Under the pieces are notes generated by a model. The model was not told where the DNA came from and made no database searches. It was given only the letters and a program-made list of their open reading frames with translations. This document shows, piece after piece, positions 22,901-29,200 of a stretch of 64,000 nucleotides of DNA (positions are counted from its first letter, which is position 1; each line of letters starts with the position of its first letter). This DNA comes from Balanoglossus misakiensis (lineage: Eukaryota > Hemichordata): NCBI GenBank assembly GCA_040954595.2, contig CM082586.2, forward strand, positions 11,160,001 through 11,224,000. The letters are read 5' to 3'. The translations under genes and the position numbers were made by a program.

Positions 22901-23557
22901 CATTTAACACATTCCGAACTTATTTCAGAATTCCGGATAAATTTTTGGAATGACCTTTTAATCTCAGGTGTCTTTTTCTCATAGGATTACATTGATAATT
23001 GCTAGAAAACAAACTTCTACTATTGTCATTTTCACGAAATTTTACACATAGCTCAGTCTAGTAAATATAAATTCATTGGTCAAATAAAATTGTGTGATTA
23101 CAATGCTCTATTTTGAGATAAATTTCTTTAAGGTTTTTGTCCATAGACAAACCATTGGTGAACCATGCTGAGTCAGCAGGTTTCTTCTATTATCAACTAA
23201 ATTAATGGCCTTGTATTTCAAAAGCAAGCAAGGTGACGCCTTTATTTTATCACAGATTCATCTTGTACGTACACAAGATAATCCCAAAATTCACGATTAA
23301 AAGAAATGACAATACTTTCAATTTTACTGAACGTACATTGTTTTAATCCAATCCATGTTCCTTCTTTGTAGATATAAATGAATGTGCTTCACATTCTTGT
23401 GATCAACTTTGTAAAAACACTGCAGGTGGTTTTCAATGTTCCTGTGAAGAAGGCTATCTCTTATATGCAAATAACGGCACAGGTGGATTCTATCTGCCAC
23501 CTGGAGAAACTGGTCTCTCAATGTATGATGTCTACACTTTTAACCAATCATGTGTTC
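4891..23557 (+). CDS. Mosaic CTLD-CUB-CUB-CUB-CCP-CCP-CCP-EGF-EGF protein gene (partial, damaged copy)
   Basis: Fifteen plus-strand exons form a partial gene: 4891-4972, 10537-10655, 11106-11314, 13964-14099, 15413-15614, 15908-16086, 16839-17021, 18591-18775, 19429-19612, 20349-20402, 20685-20864, 21569-21751, 22062-22244, 22722-22850 and 23372-23557. The domain order is C-type lectin, three CUB, linker, three sushi/CCP, two calcium-binding EGF. All are extracellular modules, so the product is most likely secreted or membrane-anchored, with adhesion, recognition or complement-like binding as general possibilities; the ligand is unknown. Module boundaries are phase 1, as expected of shuffled extracellular domains. 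The upstream intron is also phase 1, so a signal-peptide exon is probably further 5'. The last exon ends in phase 1 at a good donor, so the protein continues, but no further exon was found to the right edge. Exon 6 has an in-frame TGA and the exon 4/5 phases conflict, so this copy may be inactive. I do not recognise a named orthologue. Confidence 0.8.
5610..5815. repeat. Simple repeat region (CAGA, CTCG/CTCT, GTCA motifs)
   Basis: Short-period runs such as CAGACAGACAGA, TCGCTCGCTCGG, CTCTCTCTCTC and AGTCAGTCAG follow one another. This is intronic low-complexity DNA. Confidence 0.75.
8352..8496 (-). mobile_element. Fragment of TTAA-flanked MITE, family 4
   Basis: On the minus strand it begins TTAAAGGTATACGGTCACC, then GGAAAATTAGCTATAG and AGCCAATCACAGAT. 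This matches the fuller copy at 23583-23775. The distal end is degraded. Confidence 0.65.
9471..9813. mobile_element. Foldback element with GC-rich terminal arms
   Basis: The left arm (9471-9518) includes TTGCTGCAGTTTGCAGCCCC and the right arm (9769-9813) contains its complement, GGGGCTGCAAACTGCAGCAA. Weaker complementarity continues inward. No transposase is encoded, and it sits inside the first long intron. Confidence 0.7.
10537..10655 (+). CDS. Exon 2: central C-type lectin domain
   Basis: A TTTTCAG acceptor precedes it. The translation includes FYGGHLTVIEGYSEN and ends HGWIG, matching the GGHL...WIG core of C-type lectins. The strong donor GTGAGT after 10655 leaves phase 1, but the next exon needs two leftover bases. 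A weaker GTGTGT donor after 10659 would join in phase, giving WIGD then GPNRDG. Alternatively, one G has been lost just before the strong donor, which would give WIG then GPNRDG. Confidence 0.72.
11106..11314 (+). CDS. Exon 3: C-terminal part of C-type lectin domain
   Basis: A GATTTAG acceptor precedes it and a GAAG/GTAAGT donor follows; it leaves in phase 1. The translation has GPNRDGSVEYDYSDG, then WADTEPD and QCVRL, then ARCDDVSLSMCEV. That is the W..EP....C and D..C....CE ending of a C-type lectin fold. The usual Ca2+/sugar-binding EPN or QPD and WND motifs are not intact, so carbohydrate binding cannot be assumed. Confidence 0.78.
11401..11712. repeat. GA-rich low-complexity tract
   Basis: About 310 bp of GGGAGA/GAGAGG-type purine-rich sequence lies shortly after the exon 3 donor. 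This strongly strand-asymmetric tract is intronic. Confidence 0.85.
11913..13385. mobile_element. Possible composite foldback/TTAA element with GC-rich hairpins
   Basis: A hairpin at about 11913-12018 pairs AGAGAACCACC with GGTGGTTCTCT, plus GAACCAAG-type inner arms. Just inside it, TTAAACCACGA at 12020 is matched by the complement TCGTGGTTTAA ending near 13381. A second imperfect palindrome around GGTAGTTCTAGAACTACC lies at 13250-13272. The open frames inside are short and unrecognised. The boundaries are an inference from these short inverted motifs. Confidence 0.35.
13458..13652. mobile_element. Foldback MITE, family 2 (TACTGTAAAAC type), copy a
   Basis: The ends read TACTGTAAACAGGAAATTTT and AAATTTCCTGTTTTACAGTA, and the arms contain TTTTCGCGA motifs and their complements. 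No coding capacity. Confidence 0.82.
13964..14099 (+). CDS. Exon 4: first half of CUB domain 1
   Basis: It enters in phase 1 after an ATATTCAG acceptor. The translation starts TCGGLETGESGTFHSTGYP and contains ECIWTIQGP, the CGG...S..YP...C.W.I signature of CUB domains. The only nearby donor, GTAAAC at 14100, leaves phase 2, while exon 5 opens in phase 0. Read straight on, the frame meets TAA after AHL. A single missing G before the donor would repair the junction. Confidence 0.75.
14862..15047. mobile_element. Near-perfect palindrome/foldback element
   Basis: AATAACACATTATGCTCGGG...AAGCCTGC at the left is mirrored by GCAGGCTTC...TGTGTTATTA at the right. Complementary inner blocks TGGTGATCTCTGACC and GGTCAGAGATCACC surround an AATATTGATGAT/ATCATCAATATT core. 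Nearly the whole 186 bp can fold back. Confidence 0.8.
15413..15614 (+). CDS. Exon 5: second half of CUB domain 1
   Basis: A CTTTTCAG acceptor opens in phase 0 and a GCAG/GTAATA donor leaves phase 1. The translation begins FLHFDTELYHDTVVI and ends GFEASWQAG, the usual acidic-strand and GF.A.W end of a CUB domain. Asp/Glu residues equivalent to the Ca2+-binding set (E, D) are present. Confidence 0.8.
15637..15687. mobile_element. Half copy of MITE family 2
   Basis: TGTAAAACTGGAAATTTTCG and TTTTCGCGAAC match the left arm of the family. The right arm is absent. It lies just 23 bp after the exon 5 donor. Confidence 0.6.
15908..16086 (+). CDS. Exon 6: first half of CUB domain 2, interrupted by TGA
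   Basis: A TTTCAG acceptor, phase 1 in. The translation reads YSLCGGNFIAQSYKQ and later NNEDCN, then TGA (16015-16017), then QLASFTTEFVVTLQVVDSD. CUB domains carry C.W.L here, so TGA replaces an expected TGG (Trp) by one base. At the end, the strong GTGAGT donor after 16086 leaves phase 0, whereas exon 7 needs phase 1. A GTGTGA donor after 16084 would join in frame. As printed, the exon cannot encode a full-length protein. Confidence 0.75.
16424..16708. mobile_element. TTAA-flanked foldback MITE, family 1, copy c
   Basis: It starts TTATAGGGACGAAGTCTCTC and ends GACTTTGCCCCTTAA, with complementary arms meeting around an AAAATGAAGCGGG centre that is shorter than in other copies. It lies in the intron splitting CUB domain 2. 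Confidence 0.78.
16839..17021 (+). CDS. Exon 7: second half of CUB domain 2
   Basis: A GCAACAG acceptor precedes it, with phase 1 in and phase 1 out at GCAG/GTAGGT. The translation begins DGADQVSVYDGAEL and ends GFHVHYWAG, the D.V.VYDG strand and GF...Y/W terminus of a CUB domain. Confidence 0.82.
17103..17459. mobile_element. TTAA-flanked foldback MITE, family 1, copy d
   Basis: It begins TTAAAGGGACAAACACTCTC and ends CTTTGTCCCTTTAA. This full-length copy has both long arms and the central complementary ACTCGCC/AATGAAT blocks, about 80 bp downstream of the exon 7 donor. Confidence 0.85.
17574..17790 (+). repeat. Third, diverged copy of the segment duplicated at 54.3 and 60.7 kb
   Basis: It contains TTTTTAACAGAAAAAATAAC, GTTTGACCTAAGGAAGTCAT and TTTGATCCCCTAGCACAAA. 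These match the segments near 54260-54430 and 60725-60940. Confidence 0.6.
17838..18355 (+). repeat. Hairpin-led repeat with three ~145-bp tandem units
   Basis: A perfect 10-bp stem, AGCTTGGCTG / CAGCCAAGCT, spans 17838-17867, followed by GTCCGTCGTCCGTC-type repetition. Then come three units, about 145 bp apart, each with AATGTGTGTTATGGTGCCCC (17991, 18136, 18281). It lies in the intron between CUB domains 2 and 3. Confidence 0.75.
18591..18775 (+). CDS. Exon 8: first half of CUB domain 3
   Basis: A CTTTAAAG acceptor, phase 1 in. The translation begins CQGIEILRSFGTIQSPGY and includes VMCSWLIKEP, then ends NTDVDYII before a GTGAGT donor in phase 0. It joins exon 9 to give DYII-VYNGTES, an excellent CUB core match, so this junction is intact. 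Confidence 0.82.
18941..19150. mobile_element. Foldback MITE, family 2, copy b
   Basis: The ends TACTGTAAAACGGGATAC and CCCATTTTACAGTA are complementary, and internal TTTTCGCG motifs are paired. It is in the intron of CUB domain 3. Confidence 0.8.
19193..19391. mobile_element. Foldback MITE, family 2, copy c
   Basis: It runs from TACTATAACATTTTCG to TTCCCGTTTTACGGTA with family-type TTTTCG arms. It lies 42 bp after copy b and 37 bp before the exon 9 acceptor junction, so two copies nearly abut. Confidence 0.75.
19429..19612 (+). CDS. Exon 9: second half of CUB domain 3
   Basis: A TTTCTGAAG acceptor opens in phase 0 and the CCAG/GTACAC donor leaves phase 1. The translation has VYNGTESDDDVIIGPWSG, then a CRTDIGHFSVVFRSS strand and a GFRASFSPG end. 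Phases agree with exon 8. An inverted-repeat element starts only seven bases past the donor. Confidence 0.82.
19620..19830. mobile_element. Foldback MITE, family 2, copy d, abutting exon 9 donor
   Basis: It starts TACTGTAAAACACTTTATTT and ends AAATAAAGTGTTTTACAGTA, with almost perfectly complementary arms. The insertion lies within the first bases of the intron, just beyond the GTACAC donor. Confidence 0.85.
20048..20275. mobile_element. Foldback MITE, family 5
   Basis: AAAGTGATGGGGTCGTCGCA at the left is matched by TGCGACGACCCCTTCACTTT at the right. The inner arms, TTTGTTTATAAACATT and ATCCACAAATCCCT, are also paired. A 38-bp inner segment (20101-20138) recurs at 24372-24409, at the edge of the large minisatellite. 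Confidence 0.82.
20349..20402 (+). CDS. Exon 10: short linker exon
   Basis: A TCTGACAG acceptor, phase 1 in, phase 1 out at GAAG/GTATGA. Its 54 bases encode CPEIVISEGVVTSTEIE with flanking split codons. It joins CUB 3 to the first CCP domain and is too short for a domain. Its phases fit on both sides, but it is the least certain of the exons. Confidence 0.55.
20450..20580. mobile_element. Truncated TTAA MITE, family 3, copy a
   Basis: It starts TTAAAGGGGATGTCCGGTCT and shares TAGCTTTGAGGTCA and TTTCAG with the complete copy at 24069-24183. The right end is not preserved. Confidence 0.6.
20685..20864 (+). CDS. Exon 11: sushi/CCP domain 1
   Basis: A TTTTTAG acceptor and a GAGC/GTAAGT donor, phase 1 on both sides. 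The translation has TCGGPPECSNGIL, AYYQCIEGY, SLECQADGVW and PQC, matching the sushi fold. It has five Cys rather than four: the extra one is in PPECSNG. It follows the linker exon and opens a run of three single-exon sushi modules. Confidence 0.85.
20962..21273. mobile_element. Foldback MITE, family 6
   Basis: CTTTAAAGCCACTAGAGCTG at the left is mirrored by CAGCTCTAGAGGCTTTAAAG at the right, about 310 bp apart. It lies in the intron between sushi domains 1 and 2. Confidence 0.75.
21569..21751 (+). CDS. Exon 12: sushi/CCP domain 2
   Basis: A CAAACAG acceptor and a CAAC/GTAAGT donor, phase 1 on both sides. The translation has ECPPPNVDNYLSYEI, AYSCPSGYSL, STCGEDGSW and GYC. All four conserved Cys and the Trp are present, so this module is intact. 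Confidence 0.87.
21796..21935 (+). repeat. Copy of the interspersed repeat also at 3745-4010
   Basis: Shares TCATTTCTTTTAATTGTTAA, TGTATGTATAATGAAAAT and GAATTTAGTCGATAATTGAA with the 3.7-kb copy. Intronic and non-coding. Confidence 0.55.
22062..22244 (+). CDS. Exon 13: sushi/CCP domain 3
   Basis: A ACTTGCAG acceptor and an ATTG/GTAAGT donor, phase 1 on both sides. The translation has NCSDILITDPH, ITFYCNAGYEL, YLTCQSDLHW and PSC, giving the four sushi Cys and the Trp. The length equals that of sushi 2 (183 nt). Confidence 0.86.
22436..22633. mobile_element. Foldback MITE, family 2, copy e (right end worn)
   Basis: It starts TACTGTAAAACAGGAAATTT and the right arm ends GAAAATTTCCTGTT, missing the last bases. 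Paired TTTTCGCG arms are present. It is in the intron between sushi 3 and EGF 1. Confidence 0.8.
22722..22850 (+). CDS. Exon 14: calcium-binding EGF-like domain 1
   Basis: A CATTTCAG acceptor and a AAAG/GTGAGA donor, phase 1 on both sides. The translation starts D-INEC and includes CGINQVCENRDGDYQCAC. Six Cys are in the order expected for EGF. The DINEC start with an N/Y pair further on (NRDGDY) fits the Ca2+-binding class, although the hydroxylation-site Asn is not clear. Confidence 0.85.
22980..23310 (-). repeat. Minus-strand copy of the 3745-4010 repeat
   Basis: The complement carries TTTTAATCGTGAATTTTGGG and shares TCTATGGACAAAAACC-like and TTATTTGACCAATGAAT blocks with the family. Intronic. 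Confidence 0.5.
23372..23557 (+). CDS. Exon 15 (last seen): EGF-like domain 2 with long final loop
   Basis: A CTTTGTAG acceptor and a GTTC/GTAAGT donor, phase 1 on both sides. It starts D-INECASHSCDQLC and continues FQCSCEEGYLLY. The stretch between the fifth and sixth Cys is about 36 residues (including NNGTGGFYLPPGETG, ending NQSCV), much longer than the usual 8-13. The exon ends at a good donor, so at least one further exon is expected; none was found before the right edge. Confidence 0.82.
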
Positions 23558-23582
23558 GTAAGTATCATGTTAAACTATAGAG

Positions 23583-23775
23583 TTAAAGGTATATGATCAC
23601 CCATGGAAAATTAGCTATATATAGTTACCATGGAAAATTGAAATCTAGCCAATCACAGATTTTCATTTGGTGGCACACGTGGAAAACAGGCGCCACCATA
23701 TGTTCTTTAGAATGCTCAAATACGCCATTCAGCCATATATGGGAATGTGTATTGAAGGTGACTGTATACTTTTAA
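23583..23775 (+). mobile_element. TTAA-flanked MITE, family 4, fuller copy
   Basis: It starts TTAAAGGTATATGATCACCC and ends GGTGACTGTATACTTTTAA. It contains AGCCAATCACAGATTTT, shared with 8352-8496. It lies 25 bp past the exon 15 donor. Confidence 0.75.
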
Positions 23776-24068
23776 CCAAGATTTGTCATATTATTGACCT
23801 TTATACCGCAATGAATTTGCAGCAACAAAAAGTGGACAAAAAGCTGAATTTCATAATTGGATTTCATAATTTTGCCGTAATTCAATAATGAAATGTGGAG
23901 AAAGTCAGCAGACCAACTTTGCACTGTTATTATTTATTTTGGATTTGTTTCCCTCCTGCTAACAAAAGTGTCCTCTCACCTCATGGCATGAAGATGCATT
24001 GAATTCTGAGAAAAAGGGGATTAATACTTGAGTGTATTTACAAAGACAAACAAGCTCACTGGTAGCAT

Positions 24069-24183
24069 TTAAAGGGGAAGTCCGGTTCAGCTACATAATT
24101 GGGTAGCTTTGAGGTCATTCTTTCAGAAAAAAACATTGTGTAGAAATTATGCATAAATCAGCTGGACAGGACTTCCCTTTTAA
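24069..24183. mobile_element. TTAA-flanked MITE, family 3, complete copy
   Basis: A 115-bp element with ends TTAAAGGGGAAGTCCGGTTC and GGACTTCCCTTTTAA, TTAA on both sides. Inner sequence TAGCTTTGAGGTCATTC is shared with 20450-20580. Confidence 0.8.
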
Positions 24184-24371
24184 TATTTCCAAGCAAGGCA
24201 ATTGGTTTACTGCAACAATTACTTTGAAAACACAGTGTAAAACAACAATCATGATATGAATGTTACTTTAATAGATAGTCATACTTATATAAGCATGACT
24301 GTCTATGTTGGTCTGTAAGTTGTATTTGAAAGAAAAGTTTCATGTACGAATAGTACAAAGATTGACATTTA

Positions 24372-24409
24372 GTCCACAAATCCCTGAAATGAGACAGCCA
24401 CGACCTACC
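24372..24409 (+). repeat. 38-bp fragment of MITE family 5 at the minisatellite edge
   Basis: TCCACAAATCCCTGAAAT and AGACAGCCACGACCTAC are nearly identical to 20101-20138. The match ends where the minisatellite begins, with CATTAACATTAACC. Confidence 0.75.
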
Positions 24410-26275
24410 ATTAACATTAACCAGAGCACACAGTAACCAGGCCAGAGTGGCCAGTATCGTGCCCATTAATTTTGAGTGTTTGATGGGGGTCAACCTTTGC
24501 GTCAACATTAACCAGAGCACACAGTAACCAGGCCGTAGTGGACAGTGTTCTGCCCATTAATTTTGAGTGTTTGGTGGGGTCAACCTTTGCTTCAACATTA
24601 ACCAGAGCACACAGTAACCAGGCCATAGTGGACAGTGTGCTGCCCATTAATTTTGAGTGTTTGGTGGGGTCAACCTTTGCGTCAACATTAACCAGAGCAC
24701 ACAGTAACCAGGCCGTAGTGGACAGTGTTCTGCCCATTAATTTTGAGTGTTTGGTGGGGTCAACCTTTGCGTCAACATTAACCAGAGCACACAGTAACCA
24801 GGCCGTAGTGGACAGTGTTCTGCCCATTAATTTTGAGTGTTTGGTGGGGTCAACCTTTGCGTCAACATTAACCAGAGCACACAGTAACCAGGCCGTAGTG
24901 GACAGTGTTCTGCCCATTAATTTTGAGTGTTTGGTGGGGTCAACCTTTGCGTCAACATTAACTAGGCCAGAGTGGCCAGTATCGTGCCCATTAATTTTGA
25001 GTGTTTGGTGGGGTCAACCTTTGCGTCAACATTAACTAGGCCAGAGTGGCCAGTATCGTGCCCATTAATTTTGAGTGTTTGGTGGGGTCAACCTTTGCGT
25101 CAACATTAACTAGGCCAGAGTGGCCAGTATCGTGCCCATTAATTTTGAGTGTTTGGTGGGGTCAACCTTTGCGCCAACATTAACTAGGCCAGAGCGGCCA
25201 GTATCGTGCCCATTAATTTTGAGTGTTTGGTGGGGGTCAACCTTTGCGTCAACATTAACCAGAGCACACAGTAACCAGGCCGTAGTGGACAGTGTTCTGC
25301 CCATTAATTTTGAGTGTTTGGTGGGGGTCAACCTTTGCGTCAACATTAACCAGAGCACACAGTAACCAGGCCATAGTGGACAGTGTGCTGCCCATTAATT
25401 TTGAGTGTTTGGTGGGGTCAACCTTTGCGTCAACATTAACCAGAGCACACAGTAACCAGGCCATAGTGGACAGTGTTCTGCCCATTAATTTTGAGTGTTT
25501 GGTGGGGTCAACCTTTGCGTCAACATTAACCAGAGCACACAGTAACCAGGCCGTAGTGGACAGTGTTCTGCCCATTAATTTTGAGTGTTTGGTGGGTCAA
25601 CCTTTGCGTCAACATTAACCAGAGCACACAGTAACCAGGCCGTAGTGGACAGTGTTCTGCCCATTAATTTTGAATGTTTGGTGGGGTCAACCTTTGCGTC
25701 AACATTAACCAGAGCACACAGTAACCAGGCCATAGTGGACAGTGTTCTGCCCTTTAATTTTGAGTGTTTGGTGGGGTCAACCTTTGCGTCAACATTAACC
25801 AGAGCACACAGTAACCAGGCCATAGTGGACAGTGTGCTGCCCATTAATTTTGAGTGTTTGGTGGGGTCAACCTTTGCGTCAACATTAACCAGAGCACACA
25901 GTAACCAGGCCGTAGTGGACAGTGTTCTGCCCATTAATTTTGAGTGTTTGGTGGGGTCAACCTTTGCGTCAACATTAACCAGAGCACACAGTAACCAGGC
26001 CATAGTGGACAGTGTTCTGCCCATTAATTTTGAGTGTTTGGTGGGGTCAACCTTTGCGTCAACATTAACCAGAGCACACAGTAACCAGGCCGTAGTGGAC
26101 AGTGTTCTGCCCATTAATTTTGAGTGTTTGGTGGGGTCAACCTTTGCGTCAACATTAACCAGAGCACACAGTAACCAGGCCAGAGTGGCCAGTATCGTGC
26201 CCATTAATTTTGAGTGTTTGATGGGGGTCAACCTTTGCGTCAACATTAACCAGAGCACACAGTAACCAGGCCGTA

Positions 26276-29200
26276 GTGGACAGTGTTCTGCCCATTAATT
26301 TTGAGTGTTTGGTGGGGTCAACCTTTGCGTCAACATTAACCAGAGCACACAGTAACCAGGCCATAGTGGACAGTGTGCTGCCCATTAATTTTGAGTGTTT
26401 GGTGGGGTCAACCTTTGCGTCAACATTAACCAGAGCACACAGTAACCAGGCCGTAGTGGACAGTGTTCTGCCCATTAATTTTGAGTGTTTGGTGGGGTCA
26501 ACCTTTGCGTCAACATTAACCAGAGCACACAGTAACCAGGCCGTAGTGGACAGTGTTCTGCCCATTAATTTTGAGTGTTTGGTGGGGTCAACCTTTGCGT
26601 CAACATTAACCAGAGCACACAGTAACCAGGCCGTAGTGGACAGTGTTCTGCCCATTAATTTTGAGTGTTTGGTGGGGTCAACCTTTGCGTCAACATTAAC
26701 CAGAGCACACAGTAACCAGGCCGTAGTGGACAGTGTTCTGCCCATTAATTTTGAGTGTTTGGTGGGGTCAACCTTTGCGTCAACATTAACTAGGCCAGAG
26801 TGGCCAGTATCGTGCCCATTAATTTTGAGTGTTTGGTGGGGTCAACCTTTGCGTCAACATTAACTAGGCCAGAGTGGCCAGTATCGTGCCCATTAATTTT
26901 GAGTGTTTGGTGGGGTCAACCTTTGCGTCAACATTAACTAGGCCAGAGTGGCCAGTATCGTGCCCATTAATTTTGAGTGTTTGGTGGGGTCAACCTTTGC
27001 GCCAACATTAACTAGGCCAGAGCGGCCAGTATCGTGCCCATTAATTTTGAGTGTTTGGTGGGGGTCAACCTTTGCGTCAACATTAACCAGAGCACACAGT
27101 AACCAGGCCGTAGTGGACAGTGTTCTGCCCATTAATTTTGAGTGTTTGGTGGGGGTCAACCTTTGCGTCAACATTAACCAGAGCACACAGTAACCAGGCC
27201 ATAGTGGACAGTGTGCTGCCCATTAATTTTGAGTGTTTGGTGGGGTCAACCTTTGCGTCAACATTAACCAGAGCACACAGTAACCAGGCCATAGTGGACA
27301 GTGTTCTGCCCATTAATTTTGAGTGTTTGGTGGGGTCAACCTTTGCGTCAACATTAACCAGAGCACACAGTAACCAGGCCGTAGTGGACAGTGTTCTGCC
27401 CATTAATTTTGAGTGTTTGGTGGGTCAACCTTTGCGTCAACATTAACCAGAGCACACAGTAACCAGGCCGTAGTGGACAGTGTTCTGCCCATTAATTTTG
27501 AATGTTTGGTGGGGTCAACCTTTGCGTCAACATTAACCAGAGCACACAGTAACCAGGCCATAGTGGACAGTGTTCTGCCCTTTAATTTTGAGTGTTTGGT
27601 GGGGTCAACCTTTGCGTCAACATTAACCAGAGCACACAGTAACCAGGCCATAGTGGACAGTGTGCTGCCCATTAATTTTGAGTGTTTGGTGGGGTCAACC
27701 TTTGCGTCAACATTAACCAGAGCACACAGTAACCAGGCCGTAGTGGACAGTGTTCTGCCCATTAATTTTGAGTGTTTGGTGGGGTCAACCTTTGCGTCAA
27801 CATTAACCAGAGCACACAGTAACCAGGCCATAGTGGACAGTGTTCTGCCCATTAATTTTGAGTGTTTGGTGGGGTCAACCTTTGCGTCAACATTAACCAG
27901 AGCACACAGTAACCAGGCCGTAGTGGACAGTGTTCTGCCCATTAATTTTGAGTGTTTGGTGGGGTCAACCTTTGCGTCAACATTAACCAGAGCACACAGT
28001 AACCAGGCCAGAGTGGCCAGTATCGTGCCCATTAATTTTGAGTGTTTGATGGGGGTCAACCTTTGCGTCAACATTAACCAGAGCACACAGTAACCAGGCC
28101 GTAGTGGACAGTGTTCTGCCCATTAATTTTGAGTGTTTGGTGGGGTCAACCTTTGCGTCAACATTAACCAGAGCACACAGTAACCAGGCCATAGTGGACA
28201 GTGTGCTGCCCATTAATTTTGAGTGTTTGGTGGGGTCAACCTTTGCGTCAACATTAACCAGAGCACACAGTAACCAGGCCGTAGTGGACAGTGTTCTGCC
28301 CATTAATTTTGAGTGTTTGGTGGGGTCAACCTTTGCGTCAACATTAACCAGAGCACACAGTAACCAGGCCGTAGTGGACAGTGTTCTGCCCATTAATTTT
28401 GAGTGTTTGGTGGGGTCAACCTTTGCGTCAACATTAACCAGAGCACACAGTAACCAGGCCGTAGTGGACAGTGTTCTGCCCATTAATTTTGAGTGTTTGG
28501 TGGGGTCAACCTTTGCGTCAACATTAACTAGGCCAGAGTGGCCAGTATCGTGCCCATTAATTTTGAGTGTTTGGTGGGGTCAACCTTTGCGTCAACATTA
28601 ACTAGGCCAGAGTGGCCAGTATCGTGCCCATTAATTTTGAGTGTTTGGTGGGGTCAACCTTTGCGCCAACATTAACTAGGCCAGAGCGGCCAGTATCGTG
28701 CCCATTAATTTTGAGTGTTTGGTGGGGGTCAACCTTTGCGTCAACATTAACCAGAGCACACAGTAACCAGGCCGTAGTGGACAGTGTTCTGCCCATTAAT
28801 TTTGAGTGTTTGGTGGGGGTCAACCTTTGCGTCAACATTAACCAGAGCACACAGTAACCAGGCCATAGTGGACAGTGTGCTGCCCATTAATTTTGAGTGT
28901 TTGGTGGGGTCAACCTTTGCGTCAACATTAACCAGAGCACACAGTAACCAGGCCATAGTGGACAGTGTTCTGCCCATTAATTTTGAGTGTTTGGTGGGGT
29001 CAACCTTTGCGTCAACATTAACCAGAGCACACAGTAACCAGGCCGTAGTGGACAGTGTTCTGCCCATTAATTTTGAGTGTTTGGTGGGTCAACCTTTGCG
29101 TCAACATTAACCAGAGCACACAGTAACCAGGCCGTAGTGGACAGTGTTCTGCCCATTAATTTTGAATGTTTGGTGGGGTCAACCTTTGCGTCAACATTAA

